This document shows positions 51,893-61,749 of a DNA stretch of 64,000 nt, piece after piece; position 1 is the first letter of the stretch, and the number at the start of each line of letters is the position of its first letter. Source of the stretch: Desulfocicer sp963675955 (lineage in GTDB: Bacteria; Desulfobacterota; Desulfobacteria; Desulfobacterales; Desulfobacteraceae); assembly GCA_963675955.2 (NCBI GenBank), contig CAXXVR010000002.1, forward strand, positions 868,001 to 932,000, given 5' to 3'. The notes under the pieces were generated by a model, which did not search any database, had not been told where the DNA came from, and saw only the letters and a program-made list of their open reading frames with translations. The position numbers and the translations under genes are program-made.

Positions 51893-53020
51893 TCAGTCCC
51901 TGAAGGTTTGCTGAATTTTTTCCACGGCTTCTCGTTCCTGAATCAAAATATCTACACAGGTTTCATTTAAACGGGTACCTGACAATCTTTTTAGTTCGAC
52001 AAAGGCATCATCGTTGGTCCAGGCAGGCTTATATGAGCGTTTACTGGTGAGGGCATCGAAGATATCCGCCACGGATACAATCTGTGTTTCAATGGGGATT
52101 TCATCGGCTTTCAACTGGTTGGGATATCCCTTGCCATCAATGGTTTCATGATGGCTTTCGGAAATATTACGCAGCAGGGAAATGTGCTCAAAGGATTGTA
52201 ATCCCATCTGTTCCACAATGGTGTCAATGATATCCCGCCCTTTGGAAGCGTGGGTTTTCATGATCTGCCATTCTTCATCATTGAGTTTGCCGGGTTTGAG
52301 CAGAATATGATCGGGAATGCCGATTTTTCCGATGTCATGCAGCGGGGCAAACAGGAACAGATGTTCAATGGTTTCGTCGTTTAAGTTATATTTCCCGGAG
52401 GGAGCCAGCTGCTGGGCGATCAACCGTGAATATCGTGCCATTCGCTCCAGATGATTCCCCGTTTCCGGATCTTTGTAGCTCACAAGGTTCAAGACACTTT
52501 TAAAAGCCCCAATCATGGCCTGTACGGAGTTGAGTTTATTCACAATAAGGCAGTTTATTAATTTTGAAAAAATATTTAATGTGGGAATACAGTCCATGGT
52601 GAAACTGTTTTTACGGTAGGAGTTAAAAAAAATAACCCCCAGAAATTTTTCCGAGTCCATCATGGGTACTGCATAACTGGACCCATAACCATGGTCCGCA
52701 ATTTTCCGGGTATGTTCTTTGGTACCATGTTTGAATAAATCCAGATCATTTACCAGCCGGGGTTTCTGTAATGTCTGCAGCTGTTTCAGGGAAGGTGCAT
52801 TTTCCAGATTGCAGCTATAAGCACTGACAGGGTTGTCCGGACTGCTGTAAATAAAGGACTTAAGCCCCTGCATCCCGGCGTCGTAGAGTATTGCAGAAAT
52901 TCTGTCAACGAAATTACACTGTTCTTTCAGGGCACTGTGAATGCTTTGGATTTTGTCGTTGAAGCTGCGGTTGGTGTGCAGGTTCTCCAGCAGGTCATTG
53001 GATAAAAAAATTTCCTCCAT
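51893..53020 (-). CDS. HD-GYP cyclic di-GMP phosphodiesterase with GAF domain
   Basis: The 375-residue protein has an N-terminal GAF-like domain (about 20-165) and a C-terminal HD-GYP domain with HDIGKIGIPDHILLKPG and HHETIDGKGYP, complete for metal and c-di-GMP binding. It should degrade c-di-GMP, with the GAF domain adjusting activity. GGGAGA precedes the ATG. It is the last of three same-strand genes with the hybrid kinase and the tandem periplasmic-binding protein, suggesting a signalling chain. Confidence 0.9.
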   Translation of the reverse strand: MEEIFLSNDLLENLHTNRSFNDKIQSIHSALKEQCNFVDRISAILYDAGMQGLKSFIYSSPDNPVSAYSCNLENAPSLKQLQTLQKPRLVNDLDLFKHGTKEHTRKIADHGYGSSYAVPMMDSEKFLGVIFFNSYRKNSFTMDCIPTLNIFSKLINCLIVNKLNSVQAMIGAFKSVLNLVSYKDPETGNHLERMARYSRLIAQQLAPSGKYNLNDETIEHLFLFAPLHDIGKIGIPDHILLKPGKLNDEEWQIMKTHASKGRDIIDTIVEQMGLQSFEHISLLRNISESHHETIDGKGYPNQLKADEIPIETQIVSVADIFDALTSKRSYKPAWTNDDAFVELKRLSGTRLNETCVDILIQEREAVEKIQQTFRD

Positions 53021-53182
53021 ATTGTCTCCCTGATTTAGATGGATGGGCTGATCTCAAGCATATTCACAAATTCCATGGGGGGTTTACCACAATTTGCATA
53101 TGATGTCACCCCCGGGTGTGGATGCTGTGGGCTGCCAGCTGGAAGTGTCAAGGGCATCCCGTTGTTTTATCTTCATACATGT

Positions 53183-55306
53183 TTAAACGATCTGCTGCAA
53201 AGCCGAATTCAACTCCTGAATCATAAACGGTTTGGCAACCACACCGGAGAATCCATATGATTTATAATCTGCCATCACCGGGTCATTGAAAAATCCGCTG
53301 GAGACGATGACCTTTGCATGGGGGTCAATTTTTAGTATTTCCTTTACCGCCTCTTTTCCCCCCATTCCGCCTGGAATGGTCAAATCCATGATAACTGCAT
53401 TGAACTTATCATGTTTTTTCATGGCGTCCAGGTACTTTTCCTGGGCCTCAACCCCATCTTCGGCAAAATCAGGCTCATAACCCATATGCTTTAACATGTC
53501 CCCCACAATGTTTCTTATCATCTCTTCATCATCCATTATCAGCACTTTCCCCCGGCCTTTTAACAGTGCCTCCGGGACCTGTTCTGGTTGCTCAATGGTT
53601 TCATGAATTTCATCCCTGGAGGCAGGCAGATAAATATGAAAAGTACTTCCCTTTGCCTCCTGGGATTGTACGGAGATGAATCCATCATGTTTTCCAATGA
53701 TGGAATGGGCTGTGGCAAGCCCAAGTCCGCTTCCTGTGGTTTTTGTTGTGAAGTAAGGATCAAAAATGGATTGCAGATTTTTTTTGGCAATGCCTGTGCC
53801 ATGGTCCTGGATGCTGATTTTTATGTACGGTCCAGGTGGAAGCGGTGTGCCAAATGTTTTTTCCGGGAGAATCTCTATATTTTCCCCTGTTATCATGACA
53901 ACACCTCCTTCTGGCATGGCATGGCTGGCATTGATGACAATATTGCTTATTACCTGGTTAATCTGGCCTTCATCCACATTCACAGGAAATAATTCCGGTG
54001 TAATGAAAAATGTATAGCCCACATTGGAACCTCTTAGAGTAAAGATAACCGTCTCTTTAACAAGTTCAATGATGGACATTGTTTTCTTTACAGGGCTTCC
54101 CCCCTTGGAGAAGGTGAGCAGCTGTTTGGTAAGATCCCTTGCTCTGAAACAGGATTTTTCAGTATCTATTAAAATTTTTGATATCTTATTGTTTTTTTTT
54201 GCATGTATCTGGGCAAAGGATAAATTGCCGATGATGATACTTAAAAGATTGTTGAAATCATGGGCGATACCACCGGCAAGCACCCCCGTGGATTCGAGTT
54301 TCTGCACCCGGATAAGATCTTCTTGCATTTTTTCTTTTTCGTCTATTTCCCTTTGAAGACGTTTGTTTGAGTCCATCAGTGCTTCAGTGCGTTTTTTTAC
54401 CTTTTTTTCAAGATCTGCATTGAGTTGTGCCAATGCACCGTTTGACTTTTCAAGGGCGGCATTGACCCTTTTTAATTCCGTATTGGCATTTGCAAGCTTT
54501 ATGGCGGAATCTGCCTCGGTTTTCACTGCATTTTGAAGGGCCGTATTATTTTGAAGCAGGGTGTCGGACATTTTATTAAAAACCGTTCCCATTTCACCGA
54601 TTTCATCATTGGATGGAAGATCCACCTTGATACCCAGGAGCCCATTGTCCAGTTTCTGCATTGAATCTTTCAGGGTTAAAACCGGTTTGATAATAAAACA
54701 AGATAATAATGTGCGCAGAAGTAATGAAAAAAAAAGCGTCAATACAACAAAGAAAATAACAAAAAAAATGGTGATGCGATGCAATTGCTGGTTGGTCTTG
54801 CTGGAATCATAATATAATTTTATATATCCCAGTTGTTCCCCAATGACTTTAATGGTCGATGCGTAGGAACTCATATTTTTATTGGTTTCAAGGCGCTTGT
54901 TAAAAACAGAGTTTTTATCCAGGGTTTGCATTTCATCTGTGAAGAGTCTTTTTATAAAATCTGTTCCCGATGAGTGCAGTAACACTCCTTGGTTATTGTA
55001 TATGCCCACTCCGGCAATGCCTTTAACCTTTAAGATATCTCTGACGGATTCATGCAGTGCCATTTCTTGTGATGCAAATATCTCATTTGCAATATCTTCT
55101 CTGTTTTGTTCAACGACAACACTTAAAAGCGTATGGTTTTCATCATATTTTTGTTCCAGAAGTGTGTTACCTGTGAAGTACAACATAAAGCAGCACACCA
55201 TGGCAAATATAAGGCATGAGGTTAAAACAATGGTGTTGATTTTAAGGGCAAGGCTTGCTGTTTTTATTTTTTCATTCATCCATTTTTCTCTTATCTTTTT
55301 ACTCAT
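53183..55306 (-). CDS. Membrane hybrid sensor kinase: HAMP-coiled coil-HisKA-HATPase-receiver
   Basis: The 707-residue protein has a first membrane helix (about 20-45), a periplasmic part (about 46-185), a second helix (about 186-212), HAMP (about 213-265), a long coiled coil (about 275-330), HisKA with AGGIAHDFNNLLSI, an ATPase domain with NIVINASHAMPEGG and GSGLGLATA, and a C-terminal receiver with Asp in VIMDLTIPGG. An upstream gene encodes a protein with two amino-acid-type binding domains that could present ligand to its periplasmic part. The alternative start MNEKIKT lies 27 bases downstream. Confidence 0.9.
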   Translation of the reverse strand: MSKKIREKWMNEKIKTASLALKINTIVLTSCLIFAMVCCFMLYFTGNTLLEQKYDENHTLLSVVVEQNREDIANEIFASQEMALHESVRDILKVKGIAGVGIYNNQGVLLHSSGTDFIKRLFTDEMQTLDKNSVFNKRLETNKNMSSYASTIKVIGEQLGYIKLYYDSSKTNQQLHRITIFFVIFFVVLTLFFSLLLRTLLSCFIIKPVLTLKDSMQKLDNGLLGIKVDLPSNDEIGEMGTVFNKMSDTLLQNNTALQNAVKTEADSAIKLANANTELKRVNAALEKSNGALAQLNADLEKKVKKRTEALMDSNKRLQREIDEKEKMQEDLIRVQKLESTGVLAGGIAHDFNNLLSIIIGNLSFAQIHAKKNNKISKILIDTEKSCFRARDLTKQLLTFSKGGSPVKKTMSIIELVKETVIFTLRGSNVGYTFFITPELFPVNVDEGQINQVISNIVINASHAMPEGGVVMITGENIEILPEKTFGTPLPPGPYIKISIQDHGTGIAKKNLQSIFDPYFTTKTTGSGLGLATAHSIIGKHDGFISVQSQEAKGSTFHIYLPASRDEIHETIEQPEQVPEALLKGRGKVLIMDDEEMIRNIVGDMLKHMGYEPDFAEDGVEAQEKYLDAMKKHDKFNAVIMDLTIPGGMGGKEAVKEILKIDPHAKVIVSSGFFNDPVMADYKSYGFSGVVAKPFMIQELNSALQQIV

Positions 55307-55336
55307 CTTCTCTTTTTGCTCAATGATTTGGTTTCT

Positions 55337-55390
55337 GGGGCCTGATCCCTGACTTTGAGCTCTTCCCCAATTGGCCCATGTTGTAACCAG
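55337..55390 (+). repeat. Half copy of the MITE-like palindrome family
   Basis: GGGGCCTGATCCC, then TTGGCCCATGTTGTAACCAG, matches the right arm and terminal repeat of the copy at 62714. Confidence 0.6.
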
Positions 55391-55460
55391 ATCTGAATTT
55401 TGCCCTGGTTAAGCGGTGGGTTGAAACCTGCTGAATCACCTGTGAGCAAGTCCAGTTAAT

Positions 55461-57644
55461 CTATTGGGGGACGGGAGAAATGGTTTCAAAATATTTGATT
55501 TTGCCATTGTTAATCTCATTGATGACCGCATTTTTTACAGGATTTCGGTTTTTATCAAAAATTATTTTTCCGGTAATACCGTCAAAGGGGGGCGTTTTTT
55601 CCAACGCATCCCGGATTTTATTTCTGTCCATGGTATTTGCCCGTTTCATGGCATCTGCCAATAGAAACACCGCATCATGGGAAAGTGCAAAGGCCGAAGA
55701 AATTTTTTCCTGGGTCGGGTGCTCTTTTACAAAGGCATGGGAGATGGGCGTGTCAGATGCTTCTGACCAATGTGTGCAATAATAGCCCTTTTTGATCTCC
55801 TGGCCACCCTTTGATAAAAAACTTTCCGTGTCCCAGTCATCGCCCCCCAGGAAAACCGATTGGATGCCGTAAAGTTGTGCCTGTTGTGCCAGAAATCCAC
55901 CTTCGTCATGGCCCGAAAAGAAAATCACCTCGGGATTGTGTGCTTTTGTCTGTAAAAGAAGCTCTTTATAATTCTTAAGGTCAGGTTTGTATGATGCTGT
56001 GAATAAAATTTTGCCTCCTGAACCCTCAAAGATTTTTTGAAATTCCCGGGACAGGCCCATGCTGTAATTGCTGGTGATATTTGTAAATATCACTGCAGAC
56101 CTTGCCTTTAAATCCTCAAGGGCAAACTGGGCCATTACCTGACCCTGAAAAGAGTCAATAAAACAGACCCGGAATATATAATTCCCTGTTTTAGTTACCT
56201 CTTCATTGGTTGAAATATTGGTGATCATGGGAATGCCTGCAGCCTGGGCCACCTTGGCAATGGCCAGGGAATGGACACTCCAGTCCGCTCCGATGATGGC
56301 GGTCACATTTTGGGAAACCGCTTTGTCTGCGCTGATCTTTGACCCAATGGGTGTACTTTTATTGTCAAAAACATATAGCTTTATCTTTTTGTCTGCAATA
56401 CCCCCTGCTGCATTGATGTGATTTACGGCACAGATAACGCCTTCAAGTGAAGGTTTATTTGAGTCTGCCGCGTTGCCGGTTAATGCAAAAATTGTCGCTA
56501 TGTTGATGGTGTCCTCTTTGACTGATTTTACAAATCGGGAGGTACCTTTATCAAATTGAACAATCACCACTTCCTTGCCCATGGGATTACCTTCTCCATC
56601 AAAGGTTATATTCCCGGTTGCCCCATGAAAGTCAACGGTTTTTGCCAGTGCGTCCCGAATTCTTTTTTTATCAAGGCTGCCCACCGCTTGCACGGCCCGG
56701 GCAAAAAGTCCCACTGCGTCATAGGTCAAAGGGATGTCTGAGTTATATACAGGGCTGTTATTAAATTTTTCATGGAATAAGGCTTTGAGATGCCGGGATT
56801 CCGGGTAGGGAAAGTCTGTGTGCCAGTTGGCGGCGGTATAATTGCCGTTTAAAGCATTTCCTGCATAATTAAACATCTCTGTTGTCCAGGCATCGCCCCC
56901 AAGAAAGGTGGTTGTAATGCCCATGTCCACAGCCTGTTTGATCACAAGGGCACTGTCCCTGGAATAACCGGGGATGAAGACAATATCAGGATTTAATTCT
57001 TTCACAGTTGTAAGAAGTTTTGTAAAATCAATGCTTCTGCCTTTGTAGCACCCCTGAAGCAAGACCTTGCCGCCTTTTTTGATAAACCATTTTTGGAAAA
57101 AATCAGCCAGGCTCAGGCTGTACTGCTCATTGATGTTCTGTAAAATCACGGCGGTACTGGCGTGAAGATCTTTTATGGCAAAATCTGCCATGGTTTTTGC
57201 CTGGAGTTCGTCTGTGAAGCAGACCCGGAAAATATAATCACCCGTTTCCGTAACCTTTGGGTTTGTTGAAACAGGTGTGATCATGGGAATACCAGCCGCT
57301 TGGAGCACTGGTGCCATGGCAAGGGAATGGGAACTCCAGGAGGCACCAATAACACCGGTCACCTCCAGGCGTATCGCCTCCATGGCCGCAGCTTTTGATC
57401 CAAGTGAAGAACTTTTATTGTCAATGAAAATCAACTCCACCGGTCTGCCCAGCAGTCCGCCTTGCTGGTTTATCTCATCAATCGCCATGGTTGCTGCCTG
57501 GCCCATGGCCACGTTGTCTTTAGCCGCTATTCCAGATTTTGAATAAATAACGGCTATTTTTGCAGATTCAAATGCCTGTGCGCTTTGATTTGGGCAAAGG
57601 ATACAAAACAGACAAAGCAATGTCCATACGGTTTTTGAGCCCAT
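55461..57644 (-). CDS. Tandem periplasmic ligand-binding protein (two LivJ-type domains)
   Basis: The ~727-residue exported protein has a signal peptide (MGSKTVWTLLCLFCILCPNQ, cut near SAQA-FES). It holds two complete type 1 periplasmic-binding (LivJ/branched-chain amino acid) domains in tandem, about 30-375 and about 380-725. Both carry the same landmarks: GQAATMAIDEINQQGGLLG and LEGVICAVNHINAAGGIADK; FIDNKSSSLGSKA and VFDNKSTPIGSKI; AAGIPMITPVSTNPKVTETG and AAGIPMITNISTNEEVTKTG. No ABC permease genes adjoin it; a hybrid kinase follows, so a sensory role is more likely than transport. I chose the ATG at 57644; 57656 is possible. Confidence 0.88.
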   Translation of the reverse strand: MGSKTVWTLLCLFCILCPNQSAQAFESAKIAVIYSKSGIAAKDNVAMGQAATMAIDEINQQGGLLGRPVELIFIDNKSSSLGSKAAAMEAIRLEVTGVIGASWSSHSLAMAPVLQAAGIPMITPVSTNPKVTETGDYIFRVCFTDELQAKTMADFAIKDLHASTAVILQNINEQYSLSLADFFQKWFIKKGGKVLLQGCYKGRSIDFTKLLTTVKELNPDIVFIPGYSRDSALVIKQAVDMGITTTFLGGDAWTTEMFNYAGNALNGNYTAANWHTDFPYPESRHLKALFHEKFNNSPVYNSDIPLTYDAVGLFARAVQAVGSLDKKRIRDALAKTVDFHGATGNITFDGEGNPMGKEVVIVQFDKGTSRFVKSVKEDTINIATIFALTGNAADSNKPSLEGVICAVNHINAAGGIADKKIKLYVFDNKSTPIGSKISADKAVSQNVTAIIGADWSVHSLAIAKVAQAAGIPMITNISTNEEVTKTGNYIFRVCFIDSFQGQVMAQFALEDLKARSAVIFTNITSNYSMGLSREFQKIFEGSGGKILFTASYKPDLKNYKELLLQTKAHNPEVIFFSGHDEGGFLAQQAQLYGIQSVFLGGDDWDTESFLSKGGQEIKKGYYCTHWSEASDTPISHAFVKEHPTQEKISSAFALSHDAVFLLADAMKRANTMDRNKIRDALEKTPPFDGITGKIIFDKNRNPVKNAVINEINNGKIKYFETISPVPQ

Positions 57645-57668
57645 GGTCGTCACCATCCTTGCATGTGA

Positions 57669-57837
57669 GGGGCTTGGTCATAAGATGAGGCACTCGTCAT
57701 CATTCTTGGGTTAACGGGGCCAGGATTGTGTTATTGGCGTTATTGCCCATAGCCTTTGCAAACGCAGAAACCATGGATAATGCCAATAACGCAAGGCTGA
57801 TCCCTCCCCAGGGTGCCCCCGGTGGTGACCAAGCCCC
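57669..57837 (+). repeat. MITE-like palindrome, copy 3
   Basis: Exact terminal inverted repeats GGGGCTTGGTCA (57669) and TGACCAAGCCCC (57826) enclose the conserved core GTGTTATTGGCGTTATTG...GATAATGCCAATAAC with GCCTTTGCAAACGC at its centre. Total 169 bp. Confidence 0.88.
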
Positions 57838-57891
57838 ATGTGAGTATAGATTTACAGCCGTTGACCCTTTCTATGATCAAGGCCACGTAGC

Positions 57892-59457
57892 TTATTCCAC
57901 ATGTACAATTTCAATTTTGTTTCTGGGACACAGATCATAGAGATCTGAGCGCATGTCATGCAGGGGCCGTACCGTTGCCACATGTCTCTGCTGGGACAGG
58001 GATGACAGGGCAAGTTCCGACACCACCACGGCCTCCACATTGGGATCTGCCTCTCCTTCTATGCCCTTTTCCGGAAAGGAAAAATCACTGGGTGTAAGAA
58101 TGGCCGCCTGGCTGTAGTTCAAAAAAGAACCCGAGGGGGTGAGCATGTTGCCCACGCTGCCGGTCATGACCACATAGGTGAAATTTTCAACCGCCCTTGC
58201 CTGGGCGCAATGCCGCACACGGTAGTAGGCCTTTTTTTCTTCGGTGAAAAATGGAACAAAGATGATTTCCGCCCCGGCAAGGGTAAGAAGGCGGGATACC
58301 TCCGGAAATTCAATGTCATAACATACCTGAATGGCAATCCGGGCCAAAGGGGTGCGAAAGATCCGGATGGCGGTGCCCGGTTCAATGCCCCCTTCATTGC
58401 GCTCCGCCGGTGTGATGTGCAGTTTATCCTGGGTATAGACATTGCCGGTGGGGGTGAACAAATGGGCCGTGTTGTAGCATTTTCCCTCCCTTATTACGGG
58501 GTGGGAGCCGCCGATGATATAAATATTGTACTTCCGGGCAAAGCGTTTGAACATCTCTATATAGCGATCCGTCAATGTGGCCAGGGCCAGAGTGGCTTCC
58601 TTCATGGACATGCGCGGGTGATAACTTAACAGCTGATAGGTGAAGTACTCTGGAAACAGCAGAAAATGGCAATGATAGGAATCGGCGGTGTCCACAAAGA
58701 ATTCAACACTGCGTTCCAGGTCCTCAAAGGTCTGGATGGGCCGCATCTGGTATTGGGCACCGCACACCCGGACCCGGCGGGCCTGTATCTTGGGAAATAC
58801 TGCGGAGGTGATTCTCTTTTTGGTTACATTATATTCCGGGTTGGGCATGACAAGAAAGGTGGAGTAATTCAGGCTTGCACGATCAATGGTTATGTCCAGC
58901 TGAACTTTTTTTACATGGTATCCGGCTTTCAGGTGGGCATTCAGTGCAGGATCGTGGAGCTCTCCCTGTACCACCTTTTCCACATATTGTTCCGCTGTCA
59001 TCTTTCCAGCATGATTCTTGTAACCGGAAATCCTGCCATAGGCTATCATCTGCTTTAAGTTGTATCGTTTCAGGAGACTGCGTCGGCGTTTGTACAGAAG
59101 CATGGCCACCCCCCGGCGCTGGAAGTCGGGGTGAACGGCAATATCTGCACCATAAAGGGTGTCTCCGTCGGGGTTATGGGTGCTGAAGGTGCCAGCTCCG
59201 GTCAACTCATCCACATCGTACCAGAAATCATCATCAATGCTCACAATAAGTGATGTTGCATAACCCACAACCCTGTCACCGCACATGGCCACAAACTGGC
59301 CCTGGGGAAAGGTGGCAAACTGCATTTCATAGTGGCGTGCCGAGAAGATGAATTCTTCGGTATAATCATGGTAGGTGGCTCTGCTGCATTCAATGATCTG
59401 TGGAATGTCTTCTTTTCGCCATTTGCGGGTTGTGATTTTGGTTTTAGGTTTGTTCAA
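57892..59457 (-). CDS. GNAT acetyltransferase-nitrilase fusion
   Basis: The 521-residue protein has an N-terminal GNAT domain (about 1-200: ADIAVHPDFQRRGVAMLLY is the acetyl-CoA loop) and a C-terminal carbon-nitrogen hydrolase domain. The catalytic triad residues are visible in LLFPEYFTY (Glu), DKLHITPAE (Lys) and VCYDIEFPE (Cys). The same order occurs in B. subtilis YhcX and others; substrates are unknown. The start is TTG at 59457 with AAGGA 7 bases upstream. Confidence 0.9.
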   Translation of the reverse strand: MNKPKTKITTRKWRKEDIPQIIECSRATYHDYTEEFIFSARHYEMQFATFPQGQFVAMCGDRVVGYATSLIVSIDDDFWYDVDELTGAGTFSTHNPDGDTLYGADIAVHPDFQRRGVAMLLYKRRRSLLKRYNLKQMIAYGRISGYKNHAGKMTAEQYVEKVVQGELHDPALNAHLKAGYHVKKVQLDITIDRASLNYSTFLVMPNPEYNVTKKRITSAVFPKIQARRVRVCGAQYQMRPIQTFEDLERSVEFFVDTADSYHCHFLLFPEYFTYQLLSYHPRMSMKEATLALATLTDRYIEMFKRFARKYNIYIIGGSHPVIREGKCYNTAHLFTPTGNVYTQDKLHITPAERNEGGIEPGTAIRIFRTPLARIAIQVCYDIEFPEVSRLLTLAGAEIIFVPFFTEEKKAYYRVRHCAQARAVENFTYVVMTGSVGNMLTPSGSFLNYSQAAILTPSDFSFPEKGIEGEADPNVEAVVVSELALSSLSQQRHVATVRPLHDMRSDLYDLCPRNKIEIVHVE

Positions 59458-59702
59458 AGTAAGTATGTCCTTGTTCTTTCAATGGGATGTGATGGTAACT
59501 TCCTTATTTTAACTATCTTATCATTGCCGGAAACGGTTCACAATATTTATATCTGGTCTGCTATTTCTTTTTGTCATGAGTGTTAGATTCCGCAATAATA
59601 ATGATCAGACAAATTACTGACATGCAGTGGGGTAAGTTTATGAATACCTGAACTTGCAATTCAGTGTGTCAGCCTTCTTTAAGAGAAAAAATCTCCTGAT
59701 CG
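59458..59702. other. Intergenic region upstream of the RloA/B operon
   Basis: No gene is visible. A 17-base sequence AAGAGAAAAAATCTCCT at 59681-59697 recurs as AAGAGAAAAAATTTCCT at 59742-59758, on either side of the promoter palindrome at 59703-59735. Confidence 0.5.
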
Positions 59703-59735
59703 TTGACATATAAATATGATACTGTCATATTTATA
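59703..59735 (+). promoter_or_regulatory. Promoter with overlapping palindromic operator, RloA/B operon
   Basis: TTGACA at 59703-59708 and CATATT at 59726-59731 have a 17-base spacer. The perfect inverted repeat TATAAATATGA-TACTG-TCATATTTATA (11-bp arms, 59709-59735) covers the spacer and -10 box, so a repressor binding there would block RNA polymerase. The gene start is 38 bases further on. Confidence 0.65.
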
Positions 59736-59772
59736 CTTATAAAGAGAAAAAATTTCCTAAATAGGTGCGATT

Positions 59773-61107
59773 GTGATAATTTCATTTGAGATAGAAAACT
59801 GGATGGCCTTCAGGGATATAACCCAACTTACAATGGTTGCCAGCAAAGAACGCCAGCACAACCAACGGGTCGTGCGTATTCCCAAATACCCCATAAGAAT
59901 TTTACCGGTCACTTCCATTTATGGTGGCAATGCATCCGGTAAATCCATCTTTCTAAAAGCGCTTGGTTTTGCGCAAAACTTTATAATAAACGGATTAAAA
60001 CCCGAAGAAAAGATTCCTGTTGAACCATATCGGTTAAATCCGGACTATAGAAATAAGCCGACAAAATTCAGGTTCGAACTTTTGATTGATGAACAAATTT
60101 ATGAATACTCTTTTTCTGTAACCCGTAACACCGTGCTGGAAGAAAAACTTGTCAAAATTACAAGCAGCACTGAAAAAGAATTGTTTTATCGTCAAAGTGT
60201 TGAATCTATTGAATTTCACAAGGCTTTGCCAAAGCAGGATTATTTGAACTTTGCATTTCATGGGACACATAAAAACCAATTGTTTTTAACGAACAGTGTT
60301 CTGCAAAAGATCACTACTTTTAAACCTGTTTTTGATTGGTTTAAGAGCAAGTTGCTTTTAATTGGCCCTTCTGGACTATCCGGTCCTTTTACCTCATATA
60401 TCCACGGAAAAGATTCATCACTTAAAACCATCAACAACTCATTACACAATTTTGACACCGGTATTCTACATCTGGAAGGAGAAGTTATCCCTTTAGATAC
60501 TTTAAAAATCGATGAGGCGTCTTTGGATCAACTAAAAAGAAGCGTCAGTGAAGATTCAATAGTGGAAATAATGAATCCTGATCGAACAGAGAGGATAACG
60601 CTATATGAAGAGAATGATCAAATAGTTGCTAAAAGGTTGGTTTCATACCACCGCCAATCTGATGGGAGTAAAGTTAAATTTGAAATGGTAGATGAATCTG
60701 ACGGAACAAGACGGCTTATTGATTTATTGCCTGGCTTTCAAAGCATGTCGTCAGAAAAACCTGACAGGGTGTTGGTCATCGACGAATTAGACAGGAGCCT
60801 GCACTCCATGTTGACAAGGCAATTGATTAACAATTTTCTGCATAATTGTAATAATAATACCCGATCCCAACTGCTCTTTACCACCCACGACCTGCTTTTA
60901 ATGGATCAAAATATTTTCAGGCGGGATGAAATGTGGATGATGGAAAGAGATCATGAAGGTGTGTCTCGTATGGTTTCTTTTGCCGAATTCAAAGATGTCA
61001 GATCTGATAAAGACATCCGCAAAAGTTATCTTCAGGGCAGACTTGGAGGCGTGCCTAAAATTCTTATTGATCAATGCTTGATCATGAATGGTTTAGAGGC
61101 CCGATAG
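59773..61107 (+). CDS. rloA: RloA/AbiLi-like AAA15-family ATPase
   Basis: The 444-residue protein has the AAA15/OLD-like ATPase pattern: Walker A YGGNASGKS (50-58), an ABC-like signature region (SDGTRRLIDLLPGF), Walker B VLVIDELDRSLH and the switch-type FTTHDLLLMD. RloA occurs with RloB in restriction and defence loci; the pair is related to the lactococcal abortive-infection AbiL system and parallels PARIS (AriA/AriB). The start is GTG at 59773. It is followed by rloB after 3 bases. Confidence 0.85.
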   Translation: MIISFEIENWMAFRDITQLTMVASKERQHNQRVVRIPKYPIRILPVTSIYGGNASGKSIFLKALGFAQNFIINGLKPEEKIPVEPYRLNPDYRNKPTKFRFELLIDEQIYEYSFSVTRNTVLEEKLVKITSSTEKELFYRQSVESIEFHKALPKQDYLNFAFHGTHKNQLFLTNSVLQKITTFKPVFDWFKSKLLLIGPSGLSGPFTSYIHGKDSSLKTINNSLHNFDTGILHLEGEVIPLDTLKIDEASLDQLKRSVSEDSIVEIMNPDRTERITLYEENDQIVAKRLVSYHRQSDGSKVKFEMVDESDGTRRLIDLLPGFQSMSSEKPDRVLVIDELDRSLHSMLTRQLINNFLHNCNNNTRSQLLFTTHDLLLMDQNIFRRDEMWMMERDHEGVSRMVSFAEFKDVRSDKDIRKSYLQGRLGGVPKILIDQCLIMNGLEAR

Positions 61108-61110
61108 CGC

Positions 61111-61707
61111 ATGGGAAAAATAAGGCAGTTCAGACGCCCTCTGGGTATCCGGAGGTATAATAAAATTTTTATAGTAGCGGCGGAAGGTGATAAAACAGAA
61201 CCCCAATATTTCAAGATGATGAACACCATCAATACATCGGTGATTCATTACAAATGCCTTAAGAATCTTCATGGCTCATCGCCCAAGCAGATCTTGAAGG
61301 TAATGAAGGATCACATCAAAGCCAACGGCCTGGACAAAAGAGATGAGGCCTGGTTGGTTGTTGATAGGGATGATTGGAGCGAAGATCACCTGAAAACCTT
61401 GCTTGCATGGACCAAAGAGAAAAAAAACTATCACTTAGCGCTGAGCAATCCAAAATTTGAATACTGGCTTTTATTACATTTTGAGGATGGGACAGGGATT
61501 ACATCTTCCCAGCATTGTTCTGAGAAATTGAAGATTTACCTTCCCCATTACAATAAAGATATTCAGGAAAATAAAATCAAGCCCCGGATACCCGATGCTG
61601 TTTTGAGAGCCAAAAGGAAGGATACACCCCGGTGCAAGACCTGGCCAAATCAGAATGGTAGTACTGTTTACAGGTTGGTTGAACAGGTTTTTTTGTCAGG
61701 TAGATAA
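61111..61707 (+). CDS. rloB: RloB/AbiLii-like protein, probable Toprim-type nuclease
   Basis: The 198-residue protein has the RloB family motifs: IFIVAAEGDKTEPQYFKMM (conserved Glu of a Toprim-like fold) and WLVVDRDDW (acidic pair), then SNPKFEYWLLLHFED. Genes of this type follow an AAA15 ATPase and are thought to be the effector that the ATPase releases on infection. The 3-base spacing from rloA suggests strict co-translation. Confidence 0.85.
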   Translation: MGKIRQFRRPLGIRRYNKIFIVAAEGDKTEPQYFKMMNTINTSVIHYKCLKNLHGSSPKQILKVMKDHIKANGLDKRDEAWLVVDRDDWSEDHLKTLLAWTKEKKNYHLALSNPKFEYWLLLHFEDGTGITSSQHCSEKLKIYLPHYNKDIQENKIKPRIPDAVLRAKRKDTPRCKTWPNQNGSTVYRLVEQVFLSGR

Positions 61708-61749
61708 ATTCTCTAGTTAACTCAGTTATGCGGGCAATGAAATACCCAG

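Noticed and set aside
53039..53260. Small plus-strand gene between HD-GYP and hybrid kinase genes
   Set aside because: It overlaps the kinase's 3' end, has no ribosome site and shows no domain.
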